This document shows positions 1 to 9,100 of a stretch of DNA of 64,000 nucleotides, one piece after another (positions within the stretch are counted from its first letter, which is position 1; every line of letters begins with the position of its first letter). Location: positions 41,909,035-41,973,034 of the forward strand of contig NC_079209.1 of assembly GCF_026745355.1 (NCBI RefSeq). The letters are read 5' to 3'. This DNA comes from Beta vulgaris subsp. vulgaris. Lineage: Eukaryota; Streptophyta; Magnoliopsida; Caryophyllales; Amaranthaceae. The notes beneath the pieces were generated by a model. It saw nothing but the letters and a program-made list of their open reading frames with translations. It was not told the DNA's origin and did no database searches. The position numbers and the translations under genes are program-made.

Positions 1-432
1 TTTTCAATGCATAATAAATTATTGTACATGAAATGCATTTAATTTTTTTTATAAAAGAACCTTCCTTTTCCATCCAAAACTATTGTGTAGGTTCGAGCGT
101 TGTCCAGGATATTACTTTTTTTTTTCACAATAATTGATAGGTATTTTTTCCACTAATGTAAAAATTTATATTTTTAAAATCTAACCTTTAATTTACTTTA
201 CGGTTGCAATGAATATATAACATTACGTGGATTTATGAAGCACTGAAAAAAATTAATTGAGATGATAAGGACAAAATTCTCTTTGCAAGAGGTCGCATGT
301 TCCGTTACTTTGATATGAACTTTTTTTTTTAATATTTCCTCCTTTTCAGTTTAAGTACAACAAAAAAATGTTTTATATCTAACAAATAATACTTTTTTAT
401 TACATTTAAAACGAAATAGAGGAAATATATTA
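1..432. other. AT-rich upstream region, no gene seen
   Basis: No coding potential on either strand. The stretch is very AT-rich with homopolymer T runs. A tract at about 49-77 (TATAAAAGAACCTTCC and following bases) recurs with small changes at about 1084-1113, just upstream of the lipid-transfer gene, so the MITE-bearing DNA between them is bracketed by a short direct repeat. Confidence 0.5.
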
Positions 433-795
433 CCCTCTCCGTCCCATAATATAGTGCTTACATTCATTTTTTGTGTCCCAAAATGTTGTGCCTATTTCTT
501 TTTTGTCAATTTATTTGGACTAAATTATCCTTAATTTCTACACAAACTTTCCAAAATACTCCTACTTTTCTCTCAAAATATGTGACCCCATTTATTGCTT
601 TACCCAATTCCAAGGAACATTTATTGCCTTTTGATTTTATTTAAAGGAAAAAGAAAATAAATAATTAGTTTCAATACAAAAGTATCAAAAAAGCACTTTA
701 TTAAATATATTTTTTGGAAATCCTACCACTTATTTTATTTTTCTTAATTTCCGTGAAAAATGAGAAATAAACACTATCTTATAGGACGGAAGGAG
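433..795. mobile_element. Stowaway-type MITE (363 bp)
   Basis: The left end reads CCTCTCCGTCCCATAATATA. The right end, reverse-complemented, reads CTCCTTCCGTCCTATAAGAT. Both ends are flanked by the TA target site of Tc1/mariner-type Stowaway elements. The interior is AT-rich and non-coding. It lies about 550 bp upstream of the lipid-transfer gene start. Confidence 0.82.
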
Positions 796-825
796 TATGT
801 AGATATAAATATAGATATAGATATA

Positions 826-1076
826 CTTCCTCCGTTTCTTAATAAGTGCAACATAGAGAAAGTGGGGGAATACCAATGAATGTAGAGAGAGAAAGTTGGG
901 ACCACAATAAAGTAGAGTAATTCAAGTGATGAAACAAAAAAGTTGTGGTCCCCTCTTGCTTTTTGGTGGCATATTTGTAATAATATTGAACTTTTTTTAC
1001 CATTTTGAGCTTGGTTGCACTTATTGTGACTATTCCAAATAAGAGAAATGTTGCACTTATTAAGAAACGGAGGTAG
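826..1076. mobile_element. Stowaway-type MITE (251 bp)
   Basis: The terminal inverted repeats are nearly perfect. The left end is CTTCCTCCGTTTCTTAATAA and the right end, reverse-complemented, is CTACCTCCGTTTCTTAATAA, with similarity continuing into GTGCAAC. TA target duplications sit at 824-825 and 1077-1078. It is the better preserved of two Stowaways in the 5' flank of the lipid-transfer gene, so probably the younger. Confidence 0.88.
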
Positions 1077-1219
1077 TATTTGTTTTATGAAAGAACCCTC
1101 CTTTTCCATTCAAAATTCCAATAACCCCTTATGCCTCTCATCATCATCCACCATAAAGTAGCATTTTTCCATCATCCCAATTCCCCCACGATGATCGCCA
1201 CGTGTCCTTCCTTTTCCTC

Positions 1220-1339
1220 CCTCCTATTTCTACCCCTCTCTTCTTACTCCCACTCCCACTCCCACTCACACTCACATTCTTACTCGCCACCTTTTCTTCA
1301 CTCTCTTACTTTCTCTCTCCTCAAACAAAAAAAACAGCG
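1220..1339 (+). promoter_or_regulatory. pyrimidine-rich leader of the LTPG gene with a CCCACT microsatellite
   Basis: A C/T-rich tract with several CCCACT/CACACT units runs up to the start codon. CT-rich tracts are common in plant 5' leaders and core promoters. An in-frame ATG at 1202 lies upstream of this tract, but translation from there would give a low-complexity Pro/Leu/Ser stretch ahead of a normal signal peptide, so I take 1340 as the start. Confidence 0.5.
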
Positions 1340-3036
1340 ATGAATTCAACGGTGGCACTCCTACTGGTATTTATAGCCGTTGCATCAGCGGCGTTAACAG
1401 AAGCAAAAGATTCTCCGGCACCAGTGGACTGCACGACAGTGGTACTAAGCATGTCGGATTGTTTGTCGTACGTTACTAACGGTTCTACCGTACAAAAACC
1501 AGAAGGAAACTGTTGTTCTGGCTTGAAGTCTGTTCTTAAAACTAATGCTGAATGTCTTTGTGAAGCTTTTAAAAGTAGTAGCCAATTCGGAATCGTTTTG
1601 GATGTTTCTAAAGCTCTTGCTCTTCCTGATGCTTGCCATGTTCATGCTTCCAAATGCGGCTGTTAGTCTTTTTTTTTTCTTTTCCCTTTTTAAATCATTT
1701 TACATAAAGTGTTATATTCAATTTTTTTTTTCTTTTTTTTGCAGTGTCTCTTTCTCCAACAGGTGCTCCTTCTCCAGGTATCCTTTTCCATCAATTTGAT
1801 TAATCCTTTATATTTGTTTTTTTTTTTTTATGATTTGTATTTTTTCCGTTTTATAAACATGCAAATCTGAATAAAAACTTAATAATAGATTTAAGAGTTA
1901 TTTTTGTTTGAAGTATCTGATTATTTTTCTTTTACAATTGTAGGAATGATTTGCATCTGAAAAGGATTAAGTTTGTGGGAATATTTTTTTTTTTGTTTTG
2001 TTTTGTTTTTTAAATAAATTAATAGAAGTATCACATATGAAAAATGAAAAAGAGTTTTTTTTGGATTAAATTATTAAAGCATGTTTGTGGGTTTTTTGTG
2101 CTATAATTTGTTGTTTTCTGCTTTTAGTTGTGGGAACTGTTTTCTTAAAAGAAATTAAAAAAGATGAAAAGGGGTTTTGGTTTGAAATATTAGCATTTTT
2201 TCGGAATCTTTGTTTTACAATTGGTTCTTTACTCCTGTTTTTGGGGTTTCAGTTAAAATTAGTTTTAATCAGTAAAAATAAGGGAAAAGCAGCTTTAAAC
2301 AGTAAAATTCTTAAGAGAAAACATAGAGATTCATAAAAGATTACTGTTAAGGGCTAGTTTGGTTAATGTTAGGAAGTATAACTTTCCATGAGTTTGCATT
2401 GCCCATGAAATTTTATTTCCTAGGAAGTATATTTTTTTGTTTGGTTGAACATAGGAAATTCTATTCCATGAGAATTTCCACTTACTAAGGGGGATTAGGT
2501 AAGTTATTTCCTCCATTAACAAGACATGTATGGAATTATAATTTCCCGAAGGGTTAACCAAACAAACTCTTAATCTGTAAAATTCGAGTGAAGTGAACAA
2601 GGCCTTACGGGAATCAATGTTGTGAGTTGAACAACAGAACAATTCCTTGCCTTAGTTTATGATAACATATACGCGATACGCCTCTATATAACCACTAATT
2701 CGGATCCGTTAGCCGGTTCACCATGCGTTGTGTTGTTTATGTAAATCAAGTTTGAAGGGTGACATCTTTATGCCATGATTGCTTGATCTAAAGTTAATGT
2801 TCCTTCTGATAACTTGTTTTTGTTCTTGTTACTCCTATGCAGCTGGTGTAGTTGTTGCTCCTGCAGGTGCTCCAACTGGTGCACCAATCGCCAACGCTCC
2901 GTCAATGGGTGCCGGAAGCAATGTAGTGTCACCTGCGTTGTCTCCAACAGGAAACACTGGTTCCGCCTCGGCCATTGGTTTTTCAGCGAAGCTAGTCGTT
3001 GCGGGTTTAGCGGCAGCATTATTCTCTAGTTTTTGA
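1340..3036 (+). CDS. GPI-anchored non-specific lipid-transfer protein (LTPG/xylogen-like), 182 aa
   Basis: Three exons: 1340-1661, 1745-1777 and 2843-3036. The introns are GT-AG and the phases join as 322+33+194 nt. Residues 1-22 form a hydrophobic signal peptide. The eight-cysteine lipid-transfer fold is complete at C31, C41, C58, C59, C72, C74, C99 and C106, with the CC pair and CxC spacing of this family (for example [20 protein letters not shown] and ECLCEAF). A Pro/Ala/Ser-rich linker follows, then a hydrophobic tail ending LAAALFSSF, as expected for a GPI-attachment signal. Family members bind lipids at the outer plasma membrane or wall and help cuticle or suberin export. That role here is inferred. 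The 33-nt middle exon is easily missed. Intron 2 carries a Tourist-like MITE. The closest family I recall is the Arabidopsis At2g13820 type. Confidence 0.93.
2351..2569. mobile_element. Tourist/PIF-Harbinger-like MITE in intron 2 of the LTPG gene
   Basis: The left end is GGGCTAGTTTGGTTAATG. The right end, reverse-complemented, is GAGTTTGTTTGGTTAACC. Both are flanked by TTAA (2347-2350 and 2570-2573), consistent with a TTA/TAA-type target duplication. It is about 219 bp, non-coding and wholly intronic, so it should not change the protein. Confidence 0.72.
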
Positions 3037-3896
3037 GGTCGAAGAGAGTTTATCTTGCATAGTGTTATTAGCATATTTGGTTTTGAAGGCACTGTGTTTT
3101 GCCATATGGTTTGATTTCTTTACCAACATTTTTTTGACCTTCTGGGTGGAATTGGTTGTGTGGAGGGTGGTGTTTATGTTCTCATGTGAGACGTTTGTTT
3201 AGGTCCTTACTGATATCAAGACCACTGTTTTACTAGCTGATATTAGTAGTATTGTTAGTGTTATTATTATCATTATTGGTATTAATTTTGTGTTTGATTG
3301 TTCTTGAATTTTCTTGCTGGGAGAGAGAAATTAGTTGGATCGGGAGATGGTCCAACTACACATGATGATAAGGGAAAAAACATCATCATGTGAAAGTAAG
3401 CATGAGGAACTGTGTTAGCCATGATGTCTGATACTAAATTAGCAGTTGGCCTCCTGAAAGCAGTGTTGGATGTAGATCTCAACCTCCAACATTGCATCAT
3501 AGTACTTACTAGATACTTTCTTTTAGACTTGAATTCCTAAGGAAATCATCATGATTTTAGAGAGAATAATAACCACCAGATTATCTATTTAGAATAAGGT
3601 TACTGTTTCCCAGTTAATACCATTAACTCATTAAGGACTTCTCTAAAGCATACACCTCTTAACTTTTCACAAGAAAAGAGGATTTAGAAAGAGAGAAGCT
3701 GTCATATTATGTTAACTTTTCACAACAATAGAGTATCCGCGAATTTGAGAATGTCGTATTTCCCTCCTCTAATGGCTAGCCAAGGCCTAAGAGGGCTCAA
3801 ATAAGGCTACAAAATCACCTCATGATCTTGCCCATAATAGAAGATATATTAAGCATCTAATATACTTAATTGATCATTACCATTTTGGAAATAGAG
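3037..3896. other. 3' flank of the LTPG gene, no further gene seen
   Basis: It begins with the 3' untranslated region of the lipid-transfer gene. No open frame of gene-like composition is present. A purine-rich stretch with two copies of a TTAACTTTTCACAA motif lies around 3660-3725. Confidence 0.4.
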
Positions 3897-3934
3897 TAAG
3901 GGTGCGTTCTGTTCAACTTAAAAAATTAAGTTTC

Positions 3935-4110
3935 AGGTCTAATAAGTTCAGATAAGTTGCAATAAGGTCTAATAAGGGCAATAAGTTTCAATAAGGTCAA
4001 ATAAGTTCCAATCAGGTGCAATGAGTTCCAATCAGGTGCAATAAGTTTCAATCAAGTGCAATAAGTTCCAATCAGGTCTAATAAGGTCCAATAAGGTCCA
4101 AATAGTCAAT
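3935..4110. repeat. left subterminal repeat array of the Harbinger-like element
   Basis: About fifteen head-to-tail copies of a roughly 10-11 bp unit that alternates between AATAAGTTCC-like and AATCAGGTGC-like forms. Subterminal motif arrays are the usual transposase-binding sites of such elements. That role is inferred. Confidence 0.75.
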
Positions 4111-4149
4111 GTTTAATAAACATTTGTATTATTGTCCATTATTTTGTTC

Positions 4150-4390
4150 ATAATTTCATATCACTATTAGCTGATTATGTTATTATTAGAATTTTAATTA
4201 AAGTACCACAATGATTATACAGTATTATACTTGTATTAGTGTCTATTATTTTATTATTTATTTGTATTATGTCTATTATTTATTATTCATATTACTATTA
4301 GTTGATTATGTTATTATTAGAATTTTTTATTAAAGTACCACAATGTATAGTATTATACTTGTATTATTGTTTATTATTTGATTATTCATA
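4150..4390. repeat. imperfect tandem duplication inside the Harbinger-like element
   Basis: Two copies of about 110-130 bp share GATTATGTTATTATTAGAAT, AAAGTACCACAATG and GTATTATACTTGTATTA in the same order. They are AT-rich and non-coding. Confidence 0.65.
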
Positions 4391-5031
4391 TTACTATTAG
4401 GTGATTATATTATTATTAAATAATATTATAATCATGGTCAAATAATTAAGATTATGATTGGTGACTTTGTGTTTGTGTCTCTAATGGAGTATTAGAGAAA
4501 AGCAAAAAAAAAAAAAAAGAAAAAACAGAAGGAAGAAAGGAGAAGAAAGGAGAAGAATGGAGAAGAAATGAATGAAGCAATGTTGCAAAGCTACAGTGAT
4601 TTTGAGCATTTGTTTTCTCTTTCTTTTTGTTTTCTTTTTATCTTCTAGTACATTCACATAAATGAAAGGAGAAGAAAGGAGAAGAAATGAAGGAAGGAGT
4701 TAATGCTATCTACTTACCTTCACATAAATGAAAGTGAAGTGAGAATTTTTTATATGTGCCAATTTTAATTTGTTAGCAATAAATGTTAATTAATTTTTGA
4801 TTTTCTACTAGTGTTTTATAAAATCAAAACAAGATTATTAGATATATTAGTGGTGAAAGTTATGTATAGACAAATATATAAATAGTAAATTTTTTTGTTA
4901 AATTAATTATCATAAAAGACAATTAATAATCATTATTTTTAGAGGACGAATTATAATAATTATTACTCCATAAAAAATTTTGAGGGGTAGTATTTACGTT
5001 AGTTGTAATATTTATGTTATTCATGGTCAAT

Positions 5032-5345
5032 GTTTTTGTCTAATAAGGTCAAATAAGTTTCAATCAGGTCCAATAAGGTCTAATAAGTTTCAATTAGGTT
5101 CAATAAGGTCTAATAAGTTTCAATCAGGGCAAATAAGGTCTAATAAGTTTCAATAAGGTCAATAAGTTCCAATAAGGTCCAATAAGTTCCAATCAGGTTC
5201 AATCAGATCCAATAAGTTCCAATGAGGTTCAATCAGATCCAATAAGTTGAATCAGGTCCAATCAGGTTTAATACGTTCCAATAAGTTCAGTTCAGGTTCA
5301 ATAAGTTCAGTTCAGATAAGGTCCAATAAGTTCAGGGTCAATAAG
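5032..5345. repeat. right subterminal repeat array of the Harbinger-like element
   Basis: About thirty copies of the same 10-11 bp unit family as the left array (AATAAGGTCC, AATAAGTTCC, AATCAGGTCC). The array is longer than the left one and runs in the same orientation, so the two are direct rather than inverted. Confidence 0.75.
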
Positions 5346-5365
5346 TCGAATAGAATGCACCCTAA

Positions 5366-6111
5366 GTGATAATTACCTTTTAATTATCACTTAAACCGCC
5401 GCCTATATAGCTTGTACAACTACAAGTTATGGTCGGTCCAATTCACAAATAATTTAATTGTCATCAACTTGTGTGACCCAATAGGATCAACTCAATTTAC
5501 TAGTAATTAGAGTATTTAATTACTGATCATAATTGGTCTCTAGCAAGACATTATAATAACATAAATTAAACTGATTAATTTCTAATAAATAAGTTGAACA
5601 TTGTTAGGACATTTCCAACTGTAGCTTCAATCAATATTGTCCCATTAACCAACATTTATTCTCTAGCAACTAAATGTGATTACTAAACTAATGCAATTTA
5701 TTATCTCTATAATAATTCCTTTTATATTTAGTAATTGTCGGGATGTCTAAGGACATATTCCTTCACATCTTACACACAAGGAAACTCTCAAGCTCGCAAT
5801 CTTTCAATGTCTTGGGGGTCAATAAAAGGAAGGATCAAAAGTTAGCATTAAATTTGAAGCTTCATCCAACAAAATACAAACTAGGATGAAGGGGAAAAAT
5901 TGGAAAGATGTCAAAGAATAATTACAAAGGTTAATTGGATACTTTTCAAAAGATAATCAAAGAAGCTTGCACCTCTTATATATCTTTCCAACTAAACATA
6001 GTTTACAATGGAGATGTTTTAAAACAAAACATCAAGGGTCAGAACAAAACACTCTCTTTGGGTAAACACAGTCAGAGTTGAAGTATTCCTGAAGGATAAT
6101 CAACTCAGCTG
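5366..6111. other. intergenic region with the 3' flank of the sulfate transporter
   Basis: AT-rich, with no gene-like frame. The part next to 6112 should hold the transporter's 3' untranslated region, which is transcribed from the minus strand. Confidence 0.4.
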
Positions 6112-9100
6112 TCAAGCTTCTTCTAGTGTGATCTTTCGATTGCATGCTCGAACTGCATCTCCAACCGTTAGAAATATATTGTCTTGTCCAACGACATCTA
6201 CAAACTTGGCATCGTAGAGTTTGGTCATAACAACAGGACCTGGATTTGCTAAAAGAAGCTGTTGAAAAACATAGAGAGAAAATGTTAGCTTTTCTATCAT
6301 ACTTCTCATGGACAATATTAACCGACATTTGTTCACATTTGGTGCGTGTATATCCGATATCTCATACCCGTATTTCTCTCTTCTGCAGACTCTTATTTAA
6401 GTCTTCTAAAGCATGGATACCACTGGTGTCAATATCAATCACAGCTGCAAGAAAAGAACGAAATCAAAGGGAATCAGAAAGGAACGTTTAAAAGATCAAA
6501 GAACTGACATTATGCACCAGTACAAGGTAATAGAAGATAAAAGGTGTAATGGCTTACGCGACATGTCGATTATCAAATATTGAGTTTTGGGGAGGTTAGT
6601 TTTTTCGTTTAGCTCATCTTCATCAGTGAGCCATCTTAGAGTCCTGATAGAAAAGAATTCAGAATGTTACATACTGGCATAATAGACAATTTGTTTTATC
6701 AAATTCAATTAATGGAAATCCATCTAAGCATATTATAAACAAGATGAAAACACATAAATACCTGTCCTTCACATAGTTTGAATTTGAAAAATAAATTGAA
6801 GAATCGACTCTAATGATCAAAACACCGGGGATTGTTGAAGCCGCTGGATACTGCTGAATATTCCTGTAGATTGTAGTTCCAGGAAGATTACCAAGAAGTG
6901 CTATTCTCGGCCTAGTTACTTGCAACAGAATCTTTGCAAAGGAAATGCAAACCTGTTGAATCATATAACAGTTAAATTTCTAGTAAATTAACAGGAAGAA
7001 ATCAGGAAACTTAGAGGTGTAGAATAGTTTGTACGTTGGTACATACCGCAATCAAAATGCCAATCTCAACGGAAATAAAAATGACTCCGAAGAATGCACC
7101 AATGCAAGCAATGAAGTCGAACTTGTCAATCTTCCATAAGAGAATTACGGCCTCAATATCAACAAGGTTAACCACAGCGGATATGATGATGGCAGCAAGA
7201 ATTGCATTTGGAATGAACTTAAATAGAGGTGTGATAACCATCAATGTCAATAAAACAATCATTGACATGACTATGTTTGAGACTGCTGTGTGGCAACCAG
7301 CCATGAAATTCACTGCAGAGCGAGAAAATGATCCTGCACAACAACTCAATGTCAAATATACGTGACAACAAGAAGGAAGAGAGAGCCTAGATACAAAAAT
7401 ATAGCATGTATGTTCACATCATCTTACAATAATACTAATATTGAATGAAAAAAAATTTCAATGAGTTTCAATTATTAAAAATCAGCTATTATCAGTAAAA
7501 ATAATCTCAGGTTAATAAATTATACCAGTAGCCACGTAACAAGAGGTCATTGAACCAACAATGTTCATGGTTCCTAGAGCAAGCATTTCTTTGTTTCCAT
7601 CAATAGAGTAGTCTTTTATGGATGCAAATGTTCTGCCAATTGCTACTGCTTCCTACAAAATACAGTTAATGTCTTCATGATATGTTTCCATGTCCTACAT
7701 TAGAAAAATACGCGTATTATCATAGGATGTTCGGAAAAAGTTGTTACTCTTACCGTAAGTGCAATCACACCAGCAATGGCACCAATTTTAATCCCTTTCA
7801 ATAGGTAAGGACCAGTGAAAAATATCATGTCAATAGATGGAGGGTTGATGCCTTGATCTATGTGTTTCACCTATAACATCATCATTTTTACATAGTCATG
7901 AATTACTTACTGTAAAATGGAGTATAATTTGATTCTCAATTAGGAAGAAAATATTCTTGATACTTACAATTTGAACACCCTTTTTATCTGCACGCGTCAA
8001 AAACACAATGAGAGTTGACAAGATGACAGAGGTCAGGGGAGCCATTGCAGGGACCCAAAACAATTTCTTGTTTCTCTTTCCCTGTTAATACATGGGATTT
8101 ATTTATATTCAATTAGTTCATACAAACAACAACAACAACAACAACTAAGCCTTATTCCCAAGGTGATTGGGGTCGGCTAAAATGAATCGTCAACTGGAAT
8201 CGTGACCAGAGGAGATGGCATCGTCAAGAGTGATAAAAGTTTTTTTTTTTTTTTGAAAACAAGGTTTACACCAAAAAGTGTTTAGAAAAGGTTTTCAGTA
8301 TAAGGTTTTAATACCAACACAATTGAGAAAAACAAATAAAAATAAATGCAGTAATCAGACCCCTCCCTCCACATAGATACTACCCCTCTACCCACTTCTA
8401 TCCAACGTCATGCTCTCCTCAATCCCAAGTAACCTCATATCACTTTCAATTACCCTCAGCCAAGTCATCTTAGGTCTTCCCCTACCCTTTACAATTTGAT
8501 TACTCCTCCACTCTTCAATTCTTCTCAGTGGTGCATCTCCTGATCTCCTTTTCACATGACCAAACCATCTTAACCGATTCTCCCTCACCTTTTCTTCAAT
8601 GGATGCAACTCCAACTTTTTCCCGGATCACTTCATTTCTTAATCGGTCCTTCCTTGTGTGGCCACACATCCACCGCAACATACGCATCTCTGCCACGTTC
8701 ATCTTATGAACGTGGCATTGTTTCACCGCCCAACATTCGATGCCATATAACAAAGCAGGCCTAATTGCAAAATATTAGCTAGAAAAGATAAGGGTTTTTC
8801 TAAATTGTGTCCGTGTATTAGTTTGAAAATCAACATTAGACCATTACCTTTTTTTATAAAGTCTTCATAGTACATTGTGGTTTGAGAATGTCCCAATAAT
8901 ACCCATCATTGTATTTTTCACTTAATAGATTATGCTAGTGAGATATTATATGTATTTTAAACTCATTTTTAGAGGTTCATACCTATATAATTAGCTAATT
9001 CCTTGTCATAAAGTAGAAAAAGTTAGTTCAAATTCATTTTTTACCACCTCACCAAAGTAGAAGGTTAGACTAATCAATTTGGTTTCAAATCCTTAAATGA

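Larger units (their letters stand above)
3900..5362. mobile_element. PIF/Harbinger-like non-autonomous element (1463 bp)
   Basis: The inverted termini are 21 bp with three mismatches. The left begins GGGTGCGTTCTGTTCAACTT and the right, reverse-complemented, begins GGGTGCATTCTATTCGACTT. A 3-bp TAA target duplication flanks it at 3897-3899 and 5363-5365, the hallmark of PIF/Harbinger insertion. No transposase frame is present. Both subterminal regions are packed with short degenerate repeats, and the middle holds a tandem duplication. It lies between the lipid-transfer and sulfate-transporter genes. Confidence 0.8.

Noticed and set aside
774..1109. 111-codon minus-strand frame
   Set aside because: It runs through the Stowaway MITE at 826-1076 and has no protein-like features.
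4010..4110. Repeat array that could be taken for a CRISPR
   Set aside because: Units are 10-11 bp, degenerate, with no unique spacers, and lie in a plant transposon.
7036..7365. 109-codon plus-strand frame
   Set aside because: Antisense shadow of exon 9 of the sulfate transporter.
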